From assembly GCF_001456025.1 (NCBI RefSeq), contig NZ_LMTZ01000100.1:1-64000 (forward strand): a stretch of 64,000 nucleotides of DNA, in the 5' to 3' direction. Position 1 is the stretch's first letter. Each line of letters starts with the position of its first letter. This DNA is from Mastigocoleus testarum BC008 (lineage in GTDB: Bacteria; Cyanobacteriota; Cyanobacteriia; Cyanobacteriales; Nostocaceae). This document shows positions 8,913 through 17,953 of this stretch, in pieces. A model generated the notes under the pieces. It saw only the letters and a program-made list of their open reading frames with translations, was not told the DNA's origin and ran no database searches. The position numbers and the translations under genes are program-made.

Positions 8913-10217
8913 ATGAGTCAAGAATACTACAATCAAGGCTTAGAAAAATTAAAGCAAAAAAACTACAAAGCAGCAATCGAACAATTTACTCATGCTTTGC
9001 AGGAAAATCCTTACTTTGCCGATGCTTATCGCTATCGGGGTTTAGCATACTATGAATCAGGAGACATATACCAAGCAATTTCCGATTATAGTGAGTGTCT
9101 AAAATTAAATCCCAGGAATGGAGAAGCTTATTATTGTCGCGCACTGACAAGGTTAGAATTGAAAAATTTACCTGGAAGCTTAGATGATATTGAAAAAGCT
9201 ATTAATATCAATATCAATTATGCCGCAGCCTACGATTTAAGGGGGATAGTTCGGCGTAAACAAGGTTACACCACAGATGCGATCGCAAACTTTAAAAAAG
9301 CAGCAGATTTATATCTGCGACAGAAAGATAAAGAAAATTGTCGACTTTGTTTAGAAAAGATTAAACAGTTACAGCCAAAAGAATATCAAACAGCAATAGG
9401 ACAGGTTACTCAAGAATCTAGACATCAGCAATCTAAAAATCAGAACTTACCGATAGTATCCGAAGATGATTATTTTACTGAATTATTAGATAAAGCCGAA
9501 CGTGGGGATACCCCAGAAGCATTAGAAGACTTGAACTGGTTACTCTTAACAGATCCCCAAGATGGTAAAGCTTATTGTTGTCGAGGTATAGTCCGCTTCA
9601 AACAAGGTAAATACCAAGAAGCAATCTCAGATTTTAACCAAGCTTTGGGATTAGATTTTCGGGATGCAATAGTTTACCGGAGTCGTGGTAAGGTACGTTC
9701 CCATTTAGGAGATTTTCAAGGAGCAATTAAGGATTTCAATTCTGCCATTAGCATGGATCCAGAAAATACCTCAGTTTATGTTGGTAGAGGTAATACTTAC
9801 CGAGAAATGGGAAATTACATCGGAGCTATAGAGGATTATACCAAGGCCATTGAATACGATTCCAAGAATGCTCACGCTTATTATAATCGCGGTATTGCTT
9901 ACACCTACATTGAAGAAGTACAACGCGCTGTAGATGACTGTCAACGCGCTATCAGCATATTTTGCGAAAAAGAAGACTGGGAAAATTACCAAACAGTCTT
10001 AAATCATATGAAAAAATTTAAATCTCCCAGTCCCGAAATTCAAAAAACAAACGATGAAGTTCTGCGACAGCGTCTTTTAAGACTAGTTGGGGGACATTGG
10101 GCGATCGCAGAAAGATTAATCGAACAAGCTAAGCATTACTATCCAGGGATGTCTGAAGAATGGTATCTGGAAACAGTAATTTACGATTTAGAGCGTGACA
10201 AAGATGATTCCAACTAA
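8913..10217 (+). CDS. Tetratricopeptide (TPR) repeat protein
   Basis: A 434-residue protein built of TPR units, for example YYNQGLEKLKQKNYKAAIEQ, AYRYRGLAYYESGDIYQAI, AYCCRGIVRFKQGKYQEAI and AYYNRGIAYTYIEEVQRAV. Two blocks (about residues 5-130 and 215-335) are separated by a charged linker. There is no signal peptide or membrane segment, so it is probably a cytoplasmic scaffold. The C-terminal 60 residues (VGGHWAIAERLIEQAKHYYP) form a non-TPR module whose function I do not recognise. It begins with ATG at 8913 and lacks a strong ribosome binding site. Its partners cannot be inferred. Confidence 0.88.
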   Translation: MSQEYYNQGLEKLKQKNYKAAIEQFTHALQENPYFADAYRYRGLAYYESGDIYQAISDYSECLKLNPRNGEAYYCRALTRLELKNLPGSLDDIEKAINININYAAAYDLRGIVRRKQGYTTDAIANFKKAADLYLRQKDKENCRLCLEKIKQLQPKEYQTAIGQVTQESRHQQSKNQNLPIVSEDDYFTELLDKAERGDTPEALEDLNWLLLTDPQDGKAYCCRGIVRFKQGKYQEAISDFNQALGLDFRDAIVYRSRGKVRSHLGDFQGAIKDFNSAISMDPENTSVYVGRGNTYREMGNYIGAIEDYTKAIEYDSKNAHAYYNRGIAYTYIEEVQRAVDDCQRAISIFCEKEDWENYQTVLNHMKKFKSPSPEIQKTNDEVLRQRLLRLVGGHWAIAERLIEQAKHYYPGMSEEWYLETVIYDLERDKDDSN

Positions 10218-10356
10218 AGCTTTAAATAAAATAAAATACAATAAAATAAATTAAATATTTGCAAAATTTTATTTGGTTAATTTCACTTTGAAAATCCTCA
10301 AACTAAAGTCAATTTTTTTTGACGACATATATAGATTTTTTAAGTTATCCAATAAA

Positions 10357-10917
10357 TCATGATTTCAGTGCAGGATTTTCCTCAAATTTTTTCTCATTGG
10401 AATTCCAGTACCATCCACCACAAAACTTAACACCTATATATCCCAACAATCTACGCCATCTGCTTACACCTGCTTGTTGCATCATTCGAAGAAATAGATC
10501 GTCGACTTCTTTGCGAGAATAGTATACACCTTTAGTTTTAATACTACCCAATATTGGTTTTTGCTGGAAGTACTCTCGGGTCCCTCCCCTACTCATATAC
10601 ATGAAATCATGAATTAATGGTGCTTCCAGTGAAAGCTCATGAGTTCCAATTACGATCCAAAATAATCTGGGAATCGAAGAGAGATCGAACTCAAAACCCT
10701 TATCTAGAATAATTGTAGATTTTTTAATTTCATCTCGATAAGAATATTTTTCTTGCAAAGTCCATATATTCTCCTGGGGGTCATAAGATACTTTTGCTCT
10801 TGGAAATTTTGGGATTGCTTGTTTATTCAAAATTTGCATCAGTATACTTTTCCAAGCATTATGATGTAATTTTATTTGTGGAAATTCTGATATTATTTGT
10901 TGATTGGGAATTTGCAT
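10357..10917 (-). CDS. DUF1353 domain protein
   Basis: The C-terminal part matches DUF1353 by eye: ILDKGFEFDLSSIPRLFW, PLIHDFMYMSRG and the ending KEVDDLFLRMMQQAGVSRWR, a group often encoded by phage-like or accessory DNA. The biochemical role is unknown. The frame extends upstream to a TTG at 11061, but the first ATG is at 10917. Residues 1-54 from that ATG contain a duplicated segment of about 26 residues: MQIPNQQIISEFPQIK is echoed by MQILNKQAIPKFPRAK. No operon partner is evident; the neighbours are separated by AT-rich spacers. The start is uncertain. Confidence 0.7.
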   Translation of the reverse strand: MQIPNQQIISEFPQIKLHHNAWKSILMQILNKQAIPKFPRAKVSYDPQENIWTLQEKYSYRDEIKKSTIILDKGFEFDLSSIPRLFWIVIGTHELSLEAPLIHDFMYMSRGGTREYFQQKPILGSIKTKGVYYSRKEVDDLFLRMMQQAGVSRWRRLLGYIGVKFCGGWYWNSNEKKFEENPALKS

Positions 10918-11061
10918 CAGTTTATTTTTTCTGATCTGTGTGAAAGATTTTTTGTATTTTCTAGTTAATTCTTCAGACCAAAAGTCTTTATTTACGTATT
11001 TTTTAGGTAAATAAATCGACACAAAATTTATCTTACAGAAACCTGTAGTAAATAAACGCAA

Positions 11062-11378
11062 AAGTATTGACTAGCAGAACAAGAATAACAAATAAGCCCA
11101 ATTGTATGAGAACAACCGAGCTCGTGACTACTAGAAATACCAGTATTTAACTAATTTTTAGTGACTCTTGTATTCTGTCTTATAGCGGATTGCAACTAAG
11201 TGAGGTACAGTTCAAAAACTGAAAGTCAGTTATAAAGAAGATTCTACTCCTGACTCCTGTCTTCTGACTCCTGAATTCTGCTGTACAACTCCCATAGAGA
11301 CGTTTTCACAAAAAGGACTATTGTCTCTACAACTCCTGTTCCCGAACTACCCATATACATAACACCTATTCATGTTTT
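11062..11378. other. Intergenic spacer with TGACTCC-type repeats
   Basis: It contains short tandem copies of CTGACTC-like units at about 11245-11280 and a degenerate GAGACG palindrome at about 11294-11332. No gene or RNA is recognised. Confidence 0.5.
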
Positions 11379-12215
11379 TCAAGAAACAACCGGTAAATGG
11401 GCTGGTAAAACACTAATTGCTGCTATAGCCACATAGATTAAGGCAAAACGGGTTTCAAATATAGCGATATATTGAAATCGAGCTTTACAATACCAACTAC
11501 GAAGCCCGACCGCTACAGCAAATTTAATTAAAGCCACAACGAATGCTAAAGCTGTAAATATATTCAACCAACCCAGTAAATAAAACCCAGCGACTATTGT
11601 GCTTGCAATAACGTGATAAGTCACCCCCAAGATTGGAGAACTTGTCTTCTTCCGTCGTAATTTGATGCTGAAAATCGCACTACCAAAAAACAATGTGTTC
11701 AACAACCAAATCGCTATTACTTCTACACAAAGGCTATGTGTAGTTGCTGCATAAGCCAAAGGAGTTGATAAACAAATCCCTGCAAATGTCACCAGTTCAT
11801 TGAGAATTGACTTATGTTTTTTCTGCAATACAGCAACAACATCAGCAATGAATGCTATCAATGCTAAAGCATAAATCCAGACTAAAACCGGAGACTGAAA
11901 CCACAACCAAATAGCGATCGCAATTGCGACTGTCCCGTAAATCCCACTCCAAATTAAAAATCTCGGTTTCCAAGTGCTCCTCTGTTTAATTTGAACCACT
12001 AAAGGATGCTCTGCTTGCAGAGCAAAAAACGCACAAATAAATGCTAATGTTGTGCAATAATTCCAGGCTTGGGCTAAAGCAGATCCGGTCACAACGGAAC
12101 CCAACAAAACCAGTAAAACTCCATGCTCTGGAGAAAAAGTCGGTCTCAAGCAATTCTTGAAATTAATTTGCAACTTTTGCTCTGACACATCTGATGCTCT
12201 AGCAAATCCAATCAT
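11379..12215 (-). CDS. YwiC-like integral membrane protein
   Basis: A 278-residue polytopic membrane protein with about eight hydrophobic helices. The N-terminal PTFSPEHGVLLVLLGSV resembles the conserved Pro-x-EHG start of the YwiC-like family; the PRFLIWSGIYGTVAIAIAI segment and a basic loop KLRRKKTSS also suit that family. The biochemical function of YwiC proteins is not established. The ATG at 12215 is the only good start. It is monocistronic by appearance, with long AT-rich spacers on both sides. Confidence 0.75.
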   Translation of the reverse strand: MIGFARASDVSEQKLQINFKNCLRPTFSPEHGVLLVLLGSVVTGSALAQAWNYCTTLAFICAFFALQAEHPLVVQIKQRSTWKPRFLIWSGIYGTVAIAIAIWLWFQSPVLVWIYALALIAFIADVVAVLQKKHKSILNELVTFAGICLSTPLAYAATTHSLCVEVIAIWLLNTLFFGSAIFSIKLRRKKTSSPILGVTYHVIASTIVAGFYLLGWLNIFTALAFVVALIKFAVAVGLRSWYCKARFQYIAIFETRFALIYVAIAAISVLPAHLPVVS

Positions 12216-12673
12216 GCCGCTATTCCCGATATGTAACCTTTACAGCAGAAAAAAATATCTGAAAGTGTTATTCCGTTCGCAATTAGATAAAATTAGTTTT
12301 GGTTAATTAATCTTTTGATTAGTGATACTTATGATTATATCTTGATTTATTTGATATAAATTGTCAATAGTGAAAAAATAATTAATTTGTATCACAAATC
12401 ACAATCCACGCTAGATGATTTGAAACTTGCGCGTCCTAAACAAGACCATGAAATTATTCTGGGTAACTTTATGAGTAGCTGAAATAAGTCTTGAAAATAC
12501 AGTACTTCACAAGTAAATGAGGTACAAAACTATATCCTCAAACTTGTTTTATTTGAGCATTAGTGTGTGTCTGAATCTAACTCATCAACTTGAAGTATGC
12601 TGTAAGTACTTGAGTAAAATTGATTAAAAACTTTGTTGGAGAAGGGAGTAGAGAGGAAAAATAGCCGATGTAC
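12216..12673. other. AT-rich intergenic spacer
   Basis: I see no gene here. AT-rich DNA and a short inverted motif around 12520-12550 (GAGGTAC... with TCCTCAAACTT) are the only structure noted. Confidence 0.4.
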
Positions 12674-13018
12674 CTATGAAAACCTTTTCACAAAAATACT
12701 ACTAGCCATGTCTGCGCCTAGCCCTAAGCATTTATCATTTAAGTTGACAACTACAGAACCGGTTTTGGTCACACTAATGACCTGTAATTCAGTTCCAATC
12801 GTAAATCCCATATTCAGTAAGTAATCAATGCAGTCTATAGGATCGATTTCGATAATACAAACAACATCTCCCAGTTGAGTCTCAGATAGTGATATCAAAT
12901 TTGCACGAGAGTTCAAGTTAATTTTTCGAGATTGAGCGCCACAAAAAAACTGGAATCCAGCCCATTTTCCAGTCTCTGGCGAATTGAAGTTATTATCGGC
13001 ATTGTCACTATTTTTCAA
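12674..13018 (-). CDS. FeoA-domain protein
   Basis: The C-terminal 75 residues form a FeoA/SH3-like domain: LSETQLGDVVCIIEID, LLNMGFTIGTELQVISV, then VVVNLNDKCLGLGADMAS and IFVKRF. FeoA is the small cytoplasmic partner of the ferrous iron transporter FeoB, but no feoB is adjacent. The first 40 residues are an extension (rich in Asn, Asp and Ser) not typical of FeoA. The start is a TTG at 13018, supported by GGAGGT five bases upstream, an unusually strong site for this window. The role in iron uptake or regulation is inferred from the family only. Confidence 0.75.
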   Translation of the reverse strand: MKNSDNADNNFNSPETGKWAGFQFFCGAQSRKINLNSRANLISLSETQLGDVVCIIEIDPIDCIDYLLNMGFTIGTELQVISVTKTGSVVVNLNDKCLGLGADMASSIFVKRFS

Positions 13019-13715
13019 GGCTGACCTCCATTACTTATTTTATTGATTGATTTATTTAAGTTGCCAATTTATTCGTAGAACTCTACTCTCAAAACTCAAT
13101 TTTGTTAAAATATATATTAGTAATTTATCGCTAAATCTTTTCAATAAAAAGCCAAATTAGTTACTATTTTAATTTTTTATTCGATCAGAGTGCTGCTCAT
13201 TTACCGTAAATCATAGAAATTATAGTTACAATACAAGTATTCCATACAGTTAATATATTATCTTGTCTATTGACAAATATACGCAATTATTTTATAGTTT
13301 CATCAGAATTCATATATCAAAAATCTCACGTTTTTTCTAAGTAAAAATTCTTCTTATTACTGTCATCAGGTGTATTTTGTTTGATTTGATTTTGATTATC
13401 TACTGATATGGCTTTTCCATACAGATAGTTTTTTACTCTTCTATAGGCGATACTCATTCAAATCAACGTTCCATATGAATGTTAATTCTTGTCGTTTGTC
13501 GGTTCTTTATTAAACAAGCAACTTATCTTGTGGGTTTACATAACATTGAGTCCGCAAGATTTTTTATTGTCAATTGTTAAATATCAAGCAGCCAGGTATC
13601 GCACCACGGAATAAGATTAGGACATCGGTAAATCCGGAAAAGCTATGATGTGCAAACTTTTCACTTCTTACTTCTTACTTGACTCCTGACTTATTTTGTC
13701 CTAACGCCTAAGTTC
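13019..13715. other. AT-rich intergenic region with dispersed repeats
   Basis: No gene is evident. It contains one copy of a 33-bp dispersed repeat (13603-13634, core ACATCGGTAAATCC) and a run of TTACTTC/TGACTCC repeats at about 13660-13692. Confidence 0.5.
13603..13634 (+). repeat. 33-bp dispersed repeat, copy 1
   Basis: It matches segments at 15340-15372 and 37811-37843 over about 33 bases. The shared core is GTTAGGA-ATCGGTAAATCC with small differences. All three copies are intergenic. Confidence 0.7.
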
Positions 13716-14804
13716 TCAAAACCCTTGCATCTCAACGATTTCTATACATAGCTCATTGATTTTTTCTAAGTCAGGTTTATTTGGTAAATTAGAACCTTCG
13801 TAAACTTCATCCATCTCCACAACAACATCATCAGCCATTTTCATGACTTGTTCGTAAGTATATTTACCTTGGAGAATGGCTCTCAAATCTTCTGCATCAC
13901 CAGCAACTGTACGATCGACAATTAGTTCTCCAGTGCGTAATATTTCTAATCCACTGCGAAGCAATCGAATGCAATGCATTCCATGCTTGAGGTCAAAACC
14001 GGACTTTCTCTCCATTTCGGCTCTCACAGGATTTCGATTTTCTTTCCAAGCTTGATAAGCTTTCCATTCTCGTAGAGCAACCTGATACCTTTGGCTTTTC
14101 TTGAGTAAACGAATAAAATCTTTGCGACTGTTAGTTAAATTTTGAGTATACTCTAAAGTCTCATCTGGTAAAACATACTGTTTCAGCAAACTTTTAAAAT
14201 CAACTTCCGCAGTCAATAACTTATATAATTGCTCCGCTTCTTCTAAAAACTCAACCTTACCTCTAATTAATAGATAAAGATATTCCAAAAAAGTATTCAG
14301 TTCTTCTTTTGTCAGCAGGGGTTCGTCTTCAATTCCAAAATCAGTCGGAAGCGGCTTTTTTTGGGGAGGATTTAACAACCACTTACGATGGGTTTCCATC
14401 TTTTTGATTTGGGCTGACGCATAGCCAGAATAGGTATGTTTAACCTTTTTACTTAAAAATAACTGACGATTCTCGATTAACAGTCGTCCCACCGATGTCA
14501 AAACAGGATATTGTGTCAACCACAATAATTCTAGAACATTGGGATTTGCACCAGATAATAACTGGATTAATTTTCTAATCTCATAAATAACCGTATCTGT
14601 TGCTCCATCTAAAAATGGAAATATCCCTTCCTCATTCCAACCAGAATCTTTTTGTTCTACTCGGTCGAAACCCAAATAATATCTTTTTGGTGCAATAAAT
14701 GCTCCTCGGTAATCATAATCTGAATCTGGACGGTTTAATCCATATCCATGACTACCTGCTAAGCCAATAAAAATAGTTCTTTTTTCAACATCAATTCTTT
14801 TCAT
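13716..14804 (-). CDS. RlaP-type nucleotidyltransferase (DNA polymerase beta fold)
   Basis: A 362-residue protein of the predicted nucleotidyltransferase group PF10127 (RlaP/COG3541). The signature is at the N-terminus: IGLAGSHGYGLNRPDSDYDY, the GS...DSD motif of the polymerase beta superfamily with two metal-binding aspartates. Downstream family blocks include NVLELLWL and KHTYSGYASAQIKKM. RlaP members are linked to RNA repair in some genomes, but no RNA ligase or other repair gene lies next to it here, so its substrate is open. The ATG at 14804 is clear. It is flanked by repeat-rich spacers. Confidence 0.8.
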   Translation of the reverse strand: MKRIDVEKRTIFIGLAGSHGYGLNRPDSDYDYRGAFIAPKRYYLGFDRVEQKDSGWNEEGIFPFLDGATDTVIYEIRKLIQLLSGANPNVLELLWLTQYPVLTSVGRLLIENRQLFLSKKVKHTYSGYASAQIKKMETHRKWLLNPPQKKPLPTDFGIEDEPLLTKEELNTFLEYLYLLIRGKVEFLEEAEQLYKLLTAEVDFKSLLKQYVLPDETLEYTQNLTNSRKDFIRLLKKSQRYQVALREWKAYQAWKENRNPVRAEMERKSGFDLKHGMHCIRLLRSGLEILRTGELIVDRTVAGDAEDLRAILQGKYTYEQVMKMADDVVVEMDEVYEGSNLPNKPDLEKINELCIEIVEMQGF

Positions 14805-14916
14805 GAAGCTCGGATAATTGTAAATGGTAATCAGTAGTGTTTGGGATTTACTTCAAAGATTAAGATAGAAACGAAGTGATATAGCAATCCTAAATCACTC
14901 GTGAGAATCGATATTC

Positions 14917-14942
14917 TAGAGACGTTGCATGCAACGTCTCTA
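14917..14942. repeat. GAGACG palindrome, copy 1
   Basis: A perfect palindrome with arm TAGAGACGTTGCA and its exact complement, with no loop. Related copies lie at 23485, 27281, 55912, 56742 and 57322. Confidence 0.85.
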
Positions 14943-15339
14943 CGTGATTGATCTATTCATAAATCAAATATGATTACTATAGTTTATTAATTAATTTATT
15001 AATTTATTAGTTTATTAATTTATTTATTAATCTAAATGATTTATTAATCCAAATGATTTATGGATTTTAATTCGCTGAGTGTAACAGTTCAAGCCATTGT
15101 AGCGCTAGCATTTGCGGTAGATGCTGACCAACAATCGGAAATAAAGACAAATAAGAAAGAAAAAATCTGGGCGGCTGATGCTACCCAGAAATTTTGGTGC
15201 TGTCCTGTGTTGTGTCCCTATTAACTACAGAGCCTTAGTTATCATTTCGGAAACCAACATAAATTTTTTGTGAGTAATTATCTGTTTCAGCAAAAATACA
15301 TAGAAATCAGAAGAAATAGTAATTAAGTACTATTTTGGT

Positions 15340-15372
15340 ACTACGTAATAAGGTTAGGATATCGGTTAATCC
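15340..15372 (+). repeat. 33-bp dispersed repeat, copy 2
   Basis: ACTACGTAATAAGGTTAGGA followed by TATCGGTTAATCC. It matches copies at 13603 and 37811 with a few substitutions. Confidence 0.7.
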
Positions 15373-15691
15373 TGTTTGTCCTACGGACACGAGTTTAGCC
15401 TGCGGCGTCGGCGGATCCGTTTGGAACGTAGCGCAGCGATAGATGACTTAGTCATAGCCCCTCTCTAGTCTCTAGCTATAGCTGCACTACTACGGAGCCA
15501 CTATCTCTCAATGTATGACCTTTTCTATAATGGGTTAACACGCAACCATAAGAACCATCTCTGGACTAGATACCGTAAGGAATGATCGTTTAAGTGGACT
15601 TGTCGAACCAAGAATCTACGTCCCTATAGCACAACAGAGTTTCAAAATAAAACCTTTTAAGGAATGAAATAGTCCTACCTGTATATAAGTT

Positions 15692-16507
15692 CTAAAAGAT
15701 AATGCTATTATCGATTGCCATATTTACTGCATCCAATGCCATTGATTGGGAAAATAGTAGGTCATTGTATTGTGACATTTGGTTGACATAGTCATTCAAG
15801 GTAGGCGTATAAATTTCCTTTTCAAAGGTCCCAAACCATATACCATCAGCATATTCTACATCAACTAACTCGTATTGCTTATCCCACAATGTTTGACTAC
15901 TTTCTATAAGTTCATCAAAAGTGCTTGCGGTGTGATAAGCGCTAGTAATACTAGAATCATCTTGAAAAATTCCAAACCAGATACCATCAACGTGTTCAAC
16001 ATTGACTAAGTCATATTTTTCATCCCATCTTGCTTTAATTTTTTCTTGGAATTCACCAATACTGTTTGCGGTGCTATAAGCATTACCGCCAGGAAGATCT
16101 TGAAAAACCCCAAACCATATACCGTCAGTGTATTCAATATCTACTAAGTCATATCCTTCATCCCATCTTGCTGAAATTCTTTCTTGGAATTCATCAACAC
16201 TGCTTGCGGTGCTATAAGCATTAGCACCAAAATCTTCTTGAAAAATTCCAAACCAGATACCATCAACATGTTCAACATTGACTAAGTCATATTTTTCATC
16301 CCATCTTGCTTTAATTTTTTCTTGGAATTCACCAATACTGTTTGCGGTGCTATAAGCATTACCGCCAGGAAGATCTTGAAAAACCCCAAACCATATACCG
16401 TCAGTGTATTCAATATCTACTAAGTCATATCCTTCATCCCATCTTGCTGAAATTCTTTCTTGGAATTCATCAACACTGCTTGCGGTACTATAAGCATTGT
16501 TAGACAT
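15692..16507 (-). CDS. Five-unit repeat protein (about 46-residue RWDEGYDLV-type units)
   Basis: A 271-residue protein made of five units of about 46 residues. Each reads roughly NAYSTASS, then EF-E-I, then RWDEGYDLV, then EYTDGIWFGVFQ. Units 1-2 are repeated almost exactly as units 3-4 with a 276-base period at the DNA level; unit 5 is divergent and a Leu/Asn-rich tail follows. The W-D-x-GY pattern followed by G-x-W recalls bacterial tandem-repeat domains such as DUF7477, but I am not sure of the family. There is no signal peptide. I prefer the ATG at 16507 (MSNNAYS); an upstream TTG at 16522 is possible. The function is unknown. Confidence 0.75.
   Translation of the reverse strand: MSNNAYSTASSVDEFQERISARWDEGYDLVDIEYTDGIWFGVFQDLPGGNAYSTANSIGEFQEKIKARWDEKYDLVNVEHVDGIWFGIFQEDFGANAYSTASSVDEFQERISARWDEGYDLVDIEYTDGIWFGVFQDLPGGNAYSTANSIGEFQEKIKARWDEKYDLVNVEHVDGIWFGIFQDDSSITSAYHTASTFDELIESSQTLWDKQYELVDVEYADGIWFGTFEKEIYTPTLNDYVNQMSQYNDLLFSQSMALDAVNMAIDNSIIF
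15955..16506 (-). repeat. 276-bp tandem duplication within the repeat protein gene
   Basis: Identical marker text (ACCGCCAGGAAGATCTTG) occurs at 16085 and 16361, exactly 276 bases apart, and the sequence between is nearly the same in both copies. The 92-residue period leaves the reading frame intact. The near identity indicates a recent event or ongoing gene conversion. Confidence 0.85.
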
Positions 16508-17097
16508 AGCTATTTCTCTCAAATAAATATTTGCATATTTTTTATGTCAGTATTATATGAAACAATTACAACTTTGCATGTATTTTTGTACACACTGACC
16601 CTCAATCGGGTGTTAACAAATTTCTCACAACACTTGGAGCTAATTTAACTACAGTAAATCAAGTGTTAAACAGCAACAAATAGTATTTTTTTTACTTGTT
16701 TCCATGAGTTTATAGCAGCAAAAATAGCTTTCCATATATTGCGATTGCGCTTAGTATTTACGTCTCCCATCAATTAATTTATTATTTTCATTTTTCTTAC
16801 TTCTAGAACCACAAAGACGTGCGGAGAATACTTTGATAAGCTCTAAAACTTCTTGCACCAGTTCTTTCGCTTAAATGCTATTTCTTCCGATGACTTATTG
16901 GTGATAACTACCTCAGTTAAATTTTCCTGGGTCAGACTTAGATTAATCTGCATCAAAATAATATTGTCGCTCCGAAATTTTGTTAGAATGCTAAACTACT
17001 TACTGTCTTACTCCTGCTCGGATCAGGTAAACAGACGGCAAATGCTGGGAATTGAAATATTCCAGCTACCTGTACGGCAACTTTAAATAAAATATCC
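16508..17097. other. Intergenic region upstream of rplU
   Basis: The first 450 bases are AT-rich without a recognisable gene. The last 75 bases before rplU form a structured leader listed separately. A TAGAAT hexamer at about 16985 could be the -10 element, but the -35 is unclear. Confidence 0.4.
17024..17072 (+). promoter_or_regulatory. Structured rplU leader, candidate autoregulatory element
   Basis: An outer helix, CAGGTA (17024-17029) with TACCTG (17067-17072), encloses an inner hairpin of GCTGGGAAT with ATTCCAGC (17044-17066, one bulged G). GACGGCAA and TACGGCAA flank the structure. It lies 25 bases before the rplU start, where no Shine-Dalgarno sequence is visible. Ribosomal protein leaders often bind their own product, so control by L21 is a reasonable guess, not shown. 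Confidence 0.45.
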
Positions 17098-17481
17098 ATG
17101 ACCTACGCAATTATTGAAACTGGCGGCAAACAGATTAGAGTCGAAGCAGGTCGTTTTTACGACATCGAGCGACTTTCTGCGGGCGAAAATGAAAAAGTTA
17201 CCATTGACTCAGTCTTACTTGTACAGCACAACGGTGAAGTAAATATAGGACAACCATTGGTAAGTGGTGCGACAGTAGAAGGGACCGTAATGCGACACTT
17301 CAGGGATCGTAAAGTACTGGTCTACAAAATGAAGCCCAAGAAGAAAACCCGCAAAAAGCGCGGTCATCGTCAGGAAATTACCAGATTGATGATTGATTCT
17401 ATCAGTTTGAATGGCTCAACCTTGATAGAAGCAGCGACTGAAGAAAGCAGTGCTGCACCTGCAGAAGCTGCTGCAGAATAA
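17098..17481 (+). CDS. rplU: 50S ribosomal protein L21
   Basis: A 127-residue L21. It begins MTYAIIETGGKQIRVEAGRF, the standard L21 start, and contains KMKPKKKTRKKRGHRQ, the basic RNA-binding segment. The last 15-20 residues (EESSAAPAEAAAE) are an Ala/Glu tail common in cyanobacterial homologues. The protein binds 23S rRNA in the large subunit. rpmA (L27) is the next gene, as in most bacteria, but the 472-base spacer is long and full of repeats. Confidence 0.97.
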   Translation: MTYAIIETGGKQIRVEAGRFYDIERLSAGENEKVTIDSVLLVQHNGEVNIGQPLVSGATVEGTVMRHFRDRKVLVYKMKPKKKTRKKRGHRQEITRLMIDSISLNGSTLIEAATEESSAAPAEAAAE

Positions 17482-17953
17482 TAGGTAATGAGTAATGAGT
17501 AATGTTAGCGCCTAGCGGTAGCGTACCGGATCCGCAAGGTAGCGCAGCTATAGGTATTGCGGGGCGCGTAGAAGCGCGTAAGCGTACCGTAGGTATTGCG
17601 CACAGTAATGAGTAACGAGTAGTGAATAAGACTTCTGCTTGAAGTAAGAAAACTCAACTATTCAATTGATTGTTTATCTTCTTTATGAATAAGGATATAT
17701 CCTTGTCATCTTAGATATTGTCAATTTTGCTCCTGCTTACAAAAAAATGTACGCACTCACAGCGTAAATTAAGCAAAACTTTAAGTTGCTTGATGATAAT
17801 AGGCTTTTGCTTAATTACTTATTACTTATTACTTCTTACTTATTACTCTAAAAGGCTTGGTAAGGTAAGAATATTCACCGAGAAAAAATTTGCCAAGAGA
17901 TAAGTACAGAAAACCCTTATCCTCAACTTTAAAATCAAACACAGGAGAAAACC
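17482..17953. repeat. rplU-rpmA spacer filled with small repeats
   Basis: It holds an AATGAGT tandem run (17486-17506), a GC-rich dispersed element of the GTAGCGCAGC/GCGTACCG type (about 17505-17605) and a TTACTTA run (about 17813-17850). It ends with AGGAG before rpmA. A 61-residue frame at 17718-17903 has no family features and covers the repeat, so I do not call it. Confidence 0.7.

Larger units (their letters stand above)
14805..15691. other. Repeat-rich intergenic region
   Basis: No gene is evident. The region holds a GAGACG palindrome (14917-14942), AT-only tandem repeats of TTTATTAA type (about 14987-15050), a copy of the 33-bp repeat (15340-15372) and a GC-rich dispersed element of the GTAGCGCAGCG type (about 15385-15440). 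Confidence 0.5.
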
